A stretch of 64,000 nt of DNA from Oncomelania hupensis. Lineage: Eukaryota > Mollusca > Gastropoda > Littorinimorpha > Pomatiopsidae. The position numbers and the translations under genes are program-made. Positions 54,179 to 64,000 of the stretch are shown here, one piece after another (the stretch's first letter is position 1; each line of letters begins with the position of its first letter). The stretch is taken from the NCBI GenBank assembly GCA_036898135.1, contig CM072513.1, forward strand, positions 14,252,522 through 14,316,521, read 5' to 3'. A model generated the notes under the pieces. The model made no database searches and had not been told where the DNA came from. It saw nothing but the letters and a program-made list of their open reading frames with translations.

Positions 54179-56203
54179 AGTCCTCACCAAACTAATTCAA
54201 TAATTGTATGACTGTGGACTTTTTAGTTCCCACTCACCAAACGTATTGACTTGCAAACTTTGGGTATGTAAGAACCGTGCATAGGTGTGTAATTCCTCAT
54301 AATCATACGAGATGTTGAAACTTTATTACTTGTAGTTTTTACAATGGACTGCTAACCTAAAATTACATCTGTGCATCATTATGTAGTATGATTAGTCATT
54401 TGATTGGGACATCTATTTAAAGTGTTCTGTTCATTGAGGTTTTAGCTTGTGAACTAGCCTAGTTCTTCTTCTTGTAATGTCCATCTGTCATACTTGACAA
54501 CTACTGACATGTAAGGGGGTATTTTGTAGTTCTGCTCTGTGGGTTTTTTCACTGGCTGCAAAAAAGGAGCGAGCGTGAATATAAAGACAGACACCTAATT
54601 TAAATAAAATTGGCAACAGCGGTATTTGGAGGAGCTGCGGTAGGCGCTTTAGTATTCCAATTTTCATCAAAGATTTAACTCGTGTCCAGGGGTCATGTTT
54701 GTACTCTCAATTTTGGATCCCTGAACATTATCATACAGAAATTTGAGTCAGCTATCATTAAAATGTGTGCACAGGTCAAAAGACTGTTTACATATACAAC
54801 ATTTTGCAATCTACTTAACTCCTTGACTGATTTTGTCCCAGTTTTGCATGATTTACTACTGAAGATTTCACAGGTTGCTATGTAAATTCCACCAGAAACT
54901 CATCAATCTTACTTATCTTTGTTCTACATCATAACACAAGTTTATTCCATATAAAAATTTGGATTACAAGACTTTCTTGATCGGATTCAGAGCGTTTGCT
55001 TCACAAGAGCATTGTTTGTTATACTTGACTGGTTACATAAATAATACAAATTTCTAGTCAACTCAATAATGAGTTTGAGCATATATTATATTTTGCACTC
55101 TTGCTGGTTCGTTGGTAAGCTTCTGCGTGAATTGTGGTATGTGTGGATAGTTCTTTCTTCCAGATGCACAAACAATGACAATGTCAGTCACAAACAATGA
55201 CAATGTCAGTCACAAACAATGACAATGTCAGTATAGAGTTTATCAACATTCAACAGGAAGCACACATCGGCAAAATACTCTCTCCTTTTAGAGTTTTATT
55301 CCACCCGAAATGTACTTTCTCAAATCATTAATCAAATTCACATGCATTCACGTTTTGAGACAACAGATTAAAATCTACCAGCATCTCAAACACATACTTT
55401 CACATTTACAATTATTTTTGCCTCACAAGTTTTGACTGTCCCTACAATGCCCAACATTTTCTACAACCATATCTCAAATGCTAGCATCAGTTTGCTCAAA
55501 ACATTTGCACCTCATTCAGTCTCTTTTTACAATGAATTCAATATTTTTATAAGACTTTTAGTTTAAACTAAGGCCACCAAAATAAGCCTTCATACAAACT
55601 TTTTTTTTTCTTCCTTCTCCATCGAGCTGTGGATGACCCGATTTTGACGAAACGAGTCCATAACTTCTGTGTGCTCACAGATTAAAAGAAAAGAAATAAA
55701 AACATCAACACACACACTCTTCAGGGACATGGGAGTAAGACAGGTACACAGTATGAGACTCTCATCAATAAGCGTTCAGAATCCTTTTCAGGAAATTTAG
55801 AAATCTCATTCTTTCTACTTCCCTTGTCTTTCACAAGACACTTATAACTTGTACACAACCCATAAACACTCTATTTACACCAAAAACAATAACAATTCTC
55901 TCACTATTTCACACTCGCTATTTTATACCTCTGAACACTCAGCAATCAACCTACATTTAAACTTGGCCAATTTCCACATCACAGAGGGTCACTCTGGCTC
56001 CCAAAAACGTACATAAAAACATTGTTACTTGGCAAACAAATACCTTACTTGCTCTGAAATGCAGTCAAATAACACGCTGCACTGTGCATGCTATTGTATT
56101 ACTATTAGCAGCACATATATTCACTGCATAATAAAACCCAAAAGCATCTGTCCACAATCCACTGATACACATCACACAATCCTTGTTGCACACATTCAAA
56201 CAC
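54179..56203. other. Intergenic and 3' UTRs of two convergent genes
   Basis: Contains AATAAA at about 54603 (plus strand) and several TTTATT (minus-strand AATAAA, e.g. near 55296) that could end TAF8 transcripts. No ORF of note. Confidence 0.45.
55165..55235. repeat. 22-bp tandem repeat, 3 units
   Basis: cacaaacaatgacaatgtcagt repeated three times in the intergenic or TAF8 3' UTR region. Confidence 0.9.
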
Positions 56204-56454
56204 TCATGTTTTTGTCATCTTTCTCGGTGTTCTGAGATAGGGGTTATCGATTTCGGGCTCTTGACTGTCATTGCCTTGGCTGGACCCTGATAAATCTCCA
56301 TTCTCCACTTTGAGAGGTTCGTCCAAACTGACATCCAAGTCCACAGTTGGCTTCTTGAGTCCATGCTTTTCCATCAGGCTGGCAGCTTCCTGGTCATAGT
56401 CTTTGGGAAGGAGAGCATCCAGGTAGGGAAAAGGAGTGGGCTTTACAGCAATCA
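56204..56454 (-). CDS. TAF8: TAF8 coding exon 6 and stop
   Basis: Residues 192-274; begins LIAVKPTPFPYLDALLP (human LIAARPFTIPYLTALLP) and ends NPYLRTPRKMTKT. Acceptor ttttttcag. Confidence 0.93.
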
Positions 56455-59400
56455 CTGAAAAAAGAGATACCATCAGATAAACTGTTTTTTTTTCTCCTAT
56501 TTCTTTTTCCCTCCAATGAAGAGCAAAATTTGGTTCTCCTCCTCCTCCCCAATCCAGATCAAATGATTGTTGGGCAATATTGATGATGTGTGGTCCTTTA
56601 TAATATCACTGCCAAACACAACAGTTCGAAGAGCAATAAGAAATTTAAAAAATTAATCACTCACAAGGGAAAGCCTTTGGGTCATCTCTGGAGAGGCTTT
56701 GCGTCTCTCCTGTGTTGGCAATCAGACGAGTCAGTGCACGTTCCACATCACGTTTTTGTGTTGCAGCCTTCTCTCTGATCAGCTGGTATTCATTGAATGG
56801 CTGCCGGAGGGCCTTTGTGGAGTAAATGGAAAAACAAAACGATAACAGGACAATAAAATCAAACACTGCATTTTCTTCAAGCTTTAGGTTTACATTAAAA
56901 TAATAAACAAAATATCTACTGAAAACAAAATAACGACTAAAGCAAAGAAGGTAGAATTAGATTAAGCAAAGCCAATAAATATATGGCTATTTTTGTATGG
57001 TATCCTGCCCCAAGCAAACAGACCACAGTCTTGAGTAGAAGCTGATGCTGGACAAACAAGAAACAAAGACCAGCAAATAACACAAGGAAAACTAAAATAA
57101 ATAAAATAACAACAATAGTAGTGCAACAAAGTAAATTAAAAATTAAAATCTTACATCACTTTTTATGTAAGTATGAGGATCTGGAAAAGGCGGAAGGTAT
57201 GATGGAATGTGCGGCGGATGCTGTCGTTTTTCGCCCACCTGTAAAGTCCGCACAGAAGCAGTTGAAGTGCTGGCCTGCGCTGCAATATCAAAATATTAAT
57301 CATCATAACATTGTAGAGGTCACATTCATTTATTTATAGTACATTTAATAACATAAAATATTAATTGTTTTCAATATGTACTGCATGCGAAATGTTTTTG
57401 GAACAAGCCCTGAGCATGGACAATGGTTATTGCAATATACAAGAAGTCGTCATCATCATCATCATCATCATCACCAAGCAATCGAAGAGCTTTCTTTCTA
57501 AAGAAAATAAAAAAGCATGAAAGTTCACAGTACATGAGAACTAGGCAAGTTCTAAGCATACAAGAACTCACGTGGCATAAACACAGACTTGTTTGGCCTC
57601 TTCGCATAGTCAGGCAAGCCGTTTATGTTACACCCTGAAAAGTAAAATGATCGCATTAAATTGTGCATTCACAATCAAAGGCCAAGTTGAAAATATAATT
57701 TAAAAAATACATTACTATTACTACTAATAATAATACTTATAATAATAATAACGGATTTTTATATAGCGGGTACTCAAGCCTATGACCAGACTCACCACGC
57801 TTTACATAGTCATTACATATAAATACATGCACTCGATAAAACATCGCTTTTGATACAATACACCAAAAGACGGAACAGTAAAGGTACAAACTATTTACAA
57901 CTATGTATACAAATTACAAAAAAAAAGACAGAAATAGACAATTTACAACTATGTACACAAATGACAAAAAAGACAGAAATAGAATAGTACTACTACTACT
58001 ATCCTATCCTATAACTCAGAGGTCGTAGGGGGACAACAGATGATCGTTTAACCAGCGTACTCCATCTAACATCTTTCTCTGTACTCAGCAACCCTGATTA
58101 CTACTACTAATAAATTAAATAATAAATAAAATAAATAAATCACAAATACATAATAATATAGATGATGTCTTTCCTGCTCCACTTGAAGGGAGTCAACACA
58201 GCAAAGTGCACAAGCATGCAGTTCGACCTGGACAAACTGCAAGACCCGGAGGTAGCAGAAATATTCCAAGCTACAATTGAAGGGTAATTTGCACCAATGT
58301 TCATTTTGGGAGCTGGTAGTAGATGTCAACACTATGACCACCATCTTCAACTCAGCTGTGACAGATGCCGCCACTGAGATACTTGGCAAGCACCGCCCAA
58401 AGAAGAAAATGTGGATCACACCTCAACTTTTGGACCTGTGTGATAAACGAAGAGAGATGAAAAAGAAAAAGAACACCTCACAGGGAACTGATGCCTACTG
58501 AAAAATCAACAATGACATCCAAAAAGGCATGTGCACAGCAAAGGAGAACTGGATAGAAGAGCAATGCCAGGAAATAGAGAACAGTCTGAACAAGAACAAC
58601 AGCAAGAAGCCCTTCCAGACTGTGAAGCGGCTGACAAATGTTAAACAGCCCAAGGTCTACACGATCCAAAGCAAGTCTGGCATATGCCTTTCAGAAGAAC
58701 AAGAATGGTTGGATAGACGACAGAGTACTGCTCTGACCTATACAAACACACACCAAATGGAGACCCATCAGTCCTAGCATGTCCTCAGAACAGAGAAGAG
58801 GAAGAAACCCTCCCAATTCTCCGAGAAGAAGTTGAGGCAGCAGTGCAATCACTAAAGAAGAGGAAGTCAGCGGGAGTGGACAGCATACCCGCGGAATTGC
58901 TGCAAGCCGTAGGTGAAGCGATGATTGACGCCCTCACCATTATCTGTAATAAGATCTGGCAGAGTGGGGAGTGGCCTACACCCTGGACCCAGTCACTTGT
59001 CATCACTCTTCCCAAAAAAGGTAACCTTTAGGAATGTGAAAATTACCGCACCATCAGCCTCATCAGCCATCCCAGCAAGGTCCTCCTGAAAATAATACTC
59101 AACAGGTTGAAACCCCAAGCTGAACAAATCATAACTGAAGAACAAGCAGGATTCAGGGCAGGGCAAAGTGCCAATGAACAGATTTTCAACCTTAGAATAA
59201 TCTGTGAGAAATACCTACAGCACCAACAACATCAATATTATGTGTTTGTAGACTTCAAAAAAGCATTTGACTGAGTCTGGCATCTGTGGTGCCCCTATGA
59301 CCTTCGGGTTATGGGACAGGATAGGATAGGATAGGCATGCAGCTCTGTGGGCAACCATGAGAGTGTACAACATCAGCCCTAAAATTATTGAAGTCATCAA

Positions 59401-62400
59401 AAGCCTGTACAACAAGGCTACCAGTGCAGTCCTCCACAACAGCGCCATCTGGAACTGGTTCAGAACAACAATCTGCGTACGTCAAGGATGCCTACCCTCT
59501 CCAACACTCTTCAATATCTTCCTAGAGCGCTTCAGGTCAGATGCCCCTGCAGATCACGAAGGCACAGTCAACATAGGGGGTAGAGCAATCTCCAACCTCT
59601 GTTTTGCGGATAACATTGATGGATTGGCTGGAGAGGAACAAGAACTTGAACAGCTGGTACAAAGGCTTGACACCACCTCCAGAGCTTATGGAAAGGAAAT
59701 AAGTGCAGAGAAGAATAAAATGATGACCAACAACACCAATGGCATCAACATGGACATCAAAGTCCAAGGCCAATCTCTCAACACAGTGCATAGCTTCAAA
59801 TATTTAAGAGCCATTGTATCAGACAATGGGTCCCGACAGGAAGTCCTCTCTAGGATCGCAGAAACAACCGCTGCCCTGACAAGGTTGAAGCCTATTTGGA
59901 AAGACAGGACCATCAGTCTACATTCCAAGGTAAGGCTGCTGCGCTCCCTTGTCATCTACATCTTCCTATACGCTTGCGAAACATGGACCCTCATAACAGA
60001 TCTACAACGAAGAATACAAAGCATGGAGATGAGGTGCTACAGAAGACTTCTGGGCATGTCCTATATCCAGCACCCGGTCCTGATTTGGCTCGGAGGAGTC
60101 CGCTGGACCTAAAGCAACAATAAATCAATCAATCATATCCAGCACATCACCAACAACGAAGTCCCACAGACCATCACACAAGCCATTGTACAACATGATG
60201 ACATGCTCACAGTGGTGAAGAAACTGAAACTCCGATGGTATGGTCACGTCACCAGAGCATCAGGCCTTGCAAAAACCATCCTGCAAGGCACGGTGCAAGG
60301 AGGCAGAAGAAGAGGGAGACAGAAAAAGAGGTGGGAGGACAACATTCAAGAATGGACTGGTTTGACAATGAATTAAGCCATCAGGGTTGCTGAGAACAGA
60401 GAAAGATGGAGTATGCTGGTTGGACGATCATCTGTGGTGCTCCAACAACCTTTGAGTTACGGGATAGGATAGGATAGGATAGGATAGGAAATAATAAACA
60501 ATAAACAAATAAAAATAAATGTAAACACCCAAACTATACAATCCTTCAGCAAAAAGCTCAGTACTACTACTCACTACTACCCACATTGTGTAACTCTGTT
60601 CTCACTATATACATGTAGTATGGTCTATCCTATTCTATCCTATCCTGTCCCGTAACCCGGAGGTCGTAGGGGCACCACAGATGATCGTTTACCCAGCATA
60701 CTCCATCTTTCTCTGTCCTCAGCAGCCCTGATGGCTTCGCTCAGTGTCAAACAAGTCCATTCTCGAATGTTGTCCTCCCACCTCGTTTTCGGTCTCCCTC
60801 TTCTTCTACCTCCTTGCAATGTGCCTTGCAGAATGGTCTGTGCAAGGCCTGATGATCTGGTGACGTGGCCATACCATCGGAGTTTTCGTATCTTCACCAC
60901 TGTGAGCAGGTCATCGTGTTGTCCAATGGCTTGTGTGATGGTCTGTCAGACTTCGTCGTTGGTGATGTGTTGGGTATAGGAAATGCCCAGAAGTCTTCTG
61001 TAGCACCTCATCTCCATGCTTTGTATTCTTCGTTGTAGATCTGCTGTGAGGGTCCATGCTTCGCAAGCATATAGGAAGATGGAGATGACAAGGGAGCGCA
61101 GCAGTCTTACTTTGGAATGTAGACTGATGGTCCTGTCTTTCCAAATGGGCTTCAACATTGTCAGGACAGCAGTTGTTTGTGCGATCCTGGAGAGGACTTC
61201 CTGTCGGGCCCATTGTCTGACACAATGGCTCCCAAATATTTGAAGCTATGCACTGTGTTGAGGGATTGGCCTTGGACTTTGATGTCCGCGTTGATGCCAT
61301 TGGTGTTGTTGGTCATCATTTTGGTCTTCTCTGCACTTATTTCCATTCCATAAGCTCTGGAGGTGTTGTCAAGCCTCGGTACCAGCTGTTCAAGTTCTTG
61401 TTCCTCTCCAGCCAATCCATCAATGTCATCCGCAAAACGAAGATCGGAGATTGCTCTACCCTCTATGCTGACTGTGCCTTCGTGCTATGCAAGAGCATCT
61501 GACATGATGCGCTCTAGGAAGATGTTGAAGAGTGTTGGAGAGAGTAGATCTGTCACAATCATATTATTATGTGAAACAGACCTTATATTTGTTGCAGACC
61601 TCGAGAAGAACGTGTGTGGAAGCAACATGCAAACATACTAAATTGAACAATTTAATGTTAAATAATATAGAATAAAATATTGTACAATAATATAAAACTT
61701 ATGTATTCTCTAGGAGAATAAGTATGGAACAAACCATGAAATACTAACTTACCCATTTCAATAAGTGCCAATGCAACATCGTTGACATTTGCATCGGTGC
61801 GCCCAGCTAGTTCAGCCAATGCCCTTGTACTCTTTCCAGCCTCTACCAGATCTGGAATGCATCAAAGTTATCTGTGAAATTAAAAGTACAGAAAAAAGGA
61901 GGAGTGGGGTGATGGCAGTAGGAGAGAGGGGGGAGTGGATAAATGGAAGGATGGAGGCACAAATAATAAATTCTTCAAGCAAAGAATCAAGTCTCTAAGT
62001 GAACTTTTGTTATTTTCTAACAGCGAGTAATAGTAACAGTTAAAATCTTTAACAAAAACGTATCAAAGTTAAAATCTTTAACAAAAACGTATCAAAGTAT
62101 CACTTTGGTAGTCAGCACTCGTGATGCTTTAGTAAGATCTTCATTGAAACTTTAATAGCCATACATGCATATCAGTACATAAATCTCGATACATCAAGAC
62201 AATTAACATTTAAATAAATAGAAATCGTCAAATGACATGAAAAGTTTAATTACAAACACGGAGGAAAAATAATTAATATAGTCTTACATGATTGCAGAGC
62301 TTCAACGAGAGTCTCAATGCTGGCATCTTCAGCAGATCCAAACCCGACTTCAGCGCACAAAGCAGCCACAGCAACTTTCAAAGACTTTCTACTGGACACT

Positions 62401-62426
62401 GCATGTCCATCTGTTTCTAAAGCCAT
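56204..62426 (-). CDS. TAF8: Transcription initiation factor TFIID subunit 8 (TAF8), 6 coding exons
   Basis: Complement of 62288-62426, 61753-61851, 57572-57634, 57155-57279, 56665-56812 and 56204-56454: 825 nt, 274 residues plus TGA, all junctions GT-AG and in phase. TAF8 is a TFIID subunit that pairs with TAF10 through its histone fold and helps assemble the complex in the cytoplasm and nucleus. The histone-fold (bromo-associated) domain is at about 16-80 (VGFGSAEDASIETLVEALQS; ELAGRTDANVNDVALALIEM). The TAF8 C-terminal domain is at about 122-200 (PPHIPSYLPPFPDPHTYIK; YQLIREKAATQKRDVERALT; GETQSLSRDDPKAFPLIAVK). The tail ends in the conserved DNPYLR followed by basic residues, the expected nuclear signal position. 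Human TAF8 is about 310 residues. Start: first ATG of the exon at 62426. Confidence 0.95.
56665..56812 (-). CDS. TAF8: TAF8 coding exon 5
   Basis: Residues 143-191 plus one base; LIREKAATQKRDVERALTRL and ANTGETQSL. Acceptor cacaaag (weaker pyrimidine tract), donor gtgagt at 56664. Confidence 0.92.
57155..57279 (-). CDS. TAF8: TAF8 coding exon 4
   Basis: Residues 101-142; Ser/Thr-rich linker and then HPPHIPSYLPPFPDPHTYIK, the TAF8 signature. Acceptor attgcag, donor gtaaga at 57154. An internal AG-GTGGGCG could be mistaken for the acceptor, but only the start at 57279 keeps phase. Confidence 0.93.
57446..57475. repeat. (ATC)n microsatellite in TAF8 intron
   Basis: Short uninterrupted ATC run on the plus strand. 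Confidence 0.9.
57572..57634 (-). CDS. TAF8: TAF8 coding exon 3
   Basis: Residues 80-100 plus one base; NINGLPDYAKRPNKS aligns with human NVDTLPAYAKRSQR. Acceptor ttttcag, donor gtgagt at 57571. Lies 4.1 kb from exon 2 across a repeat-filled intron. Confidence 0.9.
57725..57790 (-). repeat. L2-type LINE/SINE 3' tail fragment
   Basis: taataacggatttttatata and gcgggtactc repeat the 3' end of the minus-strand LINE at 39187-39230. Confidence 0.6.
58002..58098 (-). mobile_element. RTE 3' terminus, 97-bp insertion with 11-bp TSD
   Basis: tactactacta at 57991-58001 and 58099-58109. Contains only the last part of the RTE C-terminus and the short TATCC tail. The target is itself an ACT-rich run, so the TSD is slightly ambiguous. 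Confidence 0.75.
59284..59334 (+). mobile_element. RTE 3'-terminal 51-bp insertion inside an RTE copy
   Basis: ctgtggtgcccctatgacct...ggataggataggatag is the extreme 3' end of the RTE, inserted between ggcat (59279-59283) and gcat (59335-59338); compare the uninterrupted ctggcatgcagctctgtgg at 51825-51845. Confidence 0.75.
60074..60134 (+). mobile_element. Ultrashort retroposon, copy 4, 61 bp with 11-bp TSD
   Basis: atatccagcac at 60063-60073 and 60135-60145. Inserted into an RTE copy whose uninterrupted form is known from other copies, so the insertion is certain. Starts CCGGTCCTGATTTGGCTCGG and ends in AATCA units. Confidence 0.95.
60622..61545 (-). mobile_element. RTE-like LINE 3' fragment, minus orientation, TAF8 intron
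   Basis: Inverted relative to the copy at 58189-60488, covering the RT motif C region to the TATCC tail. One 1-bp deletion near 61207 shifts the frame. Confidence 0.88.
61753..61851 (-). CDS. TAF8: TAF8 coding exon 2: second half of histone fold
   Basis: Residues 47-79 plus one base; acceptor attccag, donor gtaagt at 61752. AGRTDANVNDVALALIEMG aligns with human ARTQPTLSDIVVTLVEMG. Confidence 0.93.
61852..62287. other. TAF8 intron 1
   Basis: A 28-bp tandem duplication (gttaaaatctttaacaaaaacgtatcaa) at about 62038-62095; otherwise unique. Confidence 0.6.
62288..62426 (-). CDS. TAF8: TAF8 coding exon 1: start and first half of histone fold
   Basis: ATG at 62426-62424; residues 1-46 plus one base. 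Donor gtaaga at 62287. Reads AALCAEVGFGSAEDASIETL, aligned with human LLTEAGFESAEKASVETL. Confidence 0.93.
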
Positions 62427-62885
62427 TATAAAAATCCGCCAATATTAATAATCGACAATAACTTAAATTCCACAACAAAAGTTCTCAAAGGTAGTTCAGC
62501 AGAGGGTCACTCGCCTTGATACACCGGAAATGGAGAATTAGGGGAAAGCACTCCAAAAAAAAAAAATCAAAATAAAAGTGATTTCTGTACTCCCCCACAT
62601 AGACCACTGCACTGCGTGTGCTGATCTTGTTTCTTGTTGCAGAAAATTGGAACACTGCGTCGAAACACAAAGAACAAAGTCATAAAATGAAAAAAAAAAA
62701 CACTCTAACCGTACTTTAACGTTAATATAAAATTTAAAATAAATAAATAAATATATGGATTTAACCAAAATCTATAATTACAAGCTGATGTTTGTGATGG
62801 TTAAAGTGAGTGCGAAATATTTTTGTTCAAACGTTTCACTTAACAGCATGAACATAGATCATCCTTTATTAATCCACATTAGCTG
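62427..62885. promoter_or_regulatory. TAF8 upstream region
   Basis: About 460 bp between the TAF8 start codon and the next RTE copy must hold its promoter or 5' UTR. No TATA box or CpG cluster is evident. Confidence 0.35.
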
Positions 62886-64000
62886 AAAATTTGCACCATT
62901 GCTAATTTTGGGAGGTAGTGAAATAGATGTCAACACCATTACCACAGCCTTCAACTTAGCTGTGACAGATGCCGCCACTGGGATCCTTGGAAAGCACCGG
63001 CCAAAGAAGAAGCTGTGGATCACACCTGAACTTTTGGACCTGTGTGTTAAACGAAGAGAGATTACAAAAAGAAAAAGAACACCTCACAGGGAGCTCTGAT
63101 GCCTACTGAAAAATAAACAATGACGTCCGAAAAGGCATGCGCACAGCAAAGGAGAACTGGATAGAAGATCAATTTCAGGAAATAGAGAACAGTCTGAACA
63201 AGAACAACAGCAAGAAGCCCTACCAGACTGTGAAGCGGCTGACAAGTGTTAAACAGCCCAAGGTCTCCACGATCAAAAGCAAGTCTGGCATATGCCTTAT
63301 AGAAGAACAAGAAGTCTTGGACAGATGGACAGAGTACTGCTCTGACCTTTACAACCACACTCCAAACGGAGACCAATCGAAGTTCTAGCATGTCCAGAGA
63401 ACAGAGAAGAAGAAATCCTCCCAATTCTCTGAGAAGAAGTTGAGGCAGCAGTGCAATCGCTGAAGAAGGGGAGGTCAGCGGGAGTGGACAACATACCCGC
63501 GGAACTGCTTCAAGCAGGAGGAGAAGCGATGATTGACGCACTCACCATTAACTGTAACAAGATCTGGCAGATTGGGGAGTGGCCTACACCAGGACCCAGT
63601 CGCTTGTCATCACACTTCCCAAAAAAAGGTAACCTTCAGGAATGGGAAAATTACCGCACCATCAGCCTCATCAGCTATCCCAGCAAGGTCCTCCTGAAAA
63701 TAATACTCAACAGGTTGAAACCCCAAGCTGAACAAATCATAGCTGAAGAACAAGCAGGATTCGGGGCAGGGCGAAGTACCACTGAACAGATTTTCAACCT
63801 CAAAAAGGCGTTTGACCGAGTCTGGCTGGCAGCTCTGTGGGCAACCATGAGAGTGTACAACATCAGCCCTACAATTATTGAAGACATCAAAAGCCTGTAT
63901 GACAAGGCTACCAGTGCAGGCCTCCACAACAGCGCCATCGGAAACTGGTTCAGAACAACAATTGGTGTGCGTCAGGGATGCTTACCTTCTCCAACACTCT
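62886..64000 (+). mobile_element. RTE-like LINE, truncated by window end
   Basis: Starts at the APLLILGAG-like linker and proceeds into RT. A deletion near 63799 joins the FNL block directly to KKAFDRVW, removing about 85 bp compared with other copies. Several frameshifts. Confidence 0.85.

Larger units (their letters stand above)
58189..60488 (+). mobile_element. RTE-like LINE, 5'-truncated, TAF8 intron, with two nested insertions
   Basis: Starts like the copy at 50766 (aacacagcaaagtgcac) and runs to a GGATA tail. RT pieces at 58843-59270 and 59357-60060. Stops, ADN instead of ADD in motif C (FADNIDGLAG), and nested insertions at 59284-59334 and 60074-60134. Confidence 0.88.

Noticed and set aside
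57155..57238. TAF8 exon 4 starting at the internal cag-GTGGGCG site
   Set aside because: Would break the reading phase from exon 3; the acceptor at 57280 keeps it and adds a sensible linker.

Overview
This is eukaryotic, intron-rich, repeat-dense animal DNA, most likely from a lophotrochozoan and plausibly a gastropod mollusc. That placement is an inference from the retrotransposon mix (RTE-like, L2, I-like and L1/Tx1-like LINEs, tRNA-derived SINEs, a Gypsy with integrase upstream of reverse transcriptase) and from the divergence of the two recognisable host genes from vertebrate versions. No species can be named.

Three host genes can be supported. (1) A complete phospholipase D3-type gene (PLD3-like, + strand) has nine coding exons between 1478 and 26645. 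All junctions are GT-AG and in phase, giving 561 residues with one transmembrane segment and both HKD motifs. (2) A single-exon gene at 53042-54178 (+) encodes an unrecognised 378-residue protein with an N-terminal Met-Gly-Cys lipidation signature and three CRE-type sites upstream. (3) A complete TAF8 gene (TFIID subunit 8, - strand) has six coding exons between 62426 and 56204 (274 residues) and is tail-to-tail with gene 2.

The rest is mostly mobile and tandem DNA. PLD3 introns carry RTE fragments, LTRs, a GATCGGGC-rich inverted-repeat element, 3.8 kb of minisatellite that grew out of one antisense SINE, an I-like LINE tail, a piggyBac MITE with an adjoining SINE, and a decayed Gypsy hit by two related TIR transposons. 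From 27 to 39 kb lie an almost full L2-type LINE, other LINE fragments, a SINE with a perfect target-site duplication, and a three-layer nest (L1-like, then RTE, then hAT). From 39.8 to 46.8 kb lie an intact full-length 3355-bp RTE-like LINE with a 1035-residue ORF and a second RTE copy split by a 1756-bp long-TIR transposon. From 46.9 to 48.7 kb a 39-bp minisatellite is split by a 597-bp retroposon. From 50.8 kb onward RTE copies alternate with genes 2 and 3, and the large TAF8 intron is mostly RTE.

The observation most likely to be new is a family of ultrashort retroposons. Insertions of only 54, 72 and 61 bp (27460, 38708, 60074) begin at the same base and are flanked by perfect 11-12-bp target-site duplications; a fourth copy at 4420 lacks the first nine or so bases. 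Their core is the 3' domain of a larger ~600-bp element (19714, 47769) and can fold into a small hairpin. The second is the birth of two distinct minisatellites from neighbouring segments of one SINE inside a PLD3 intron.
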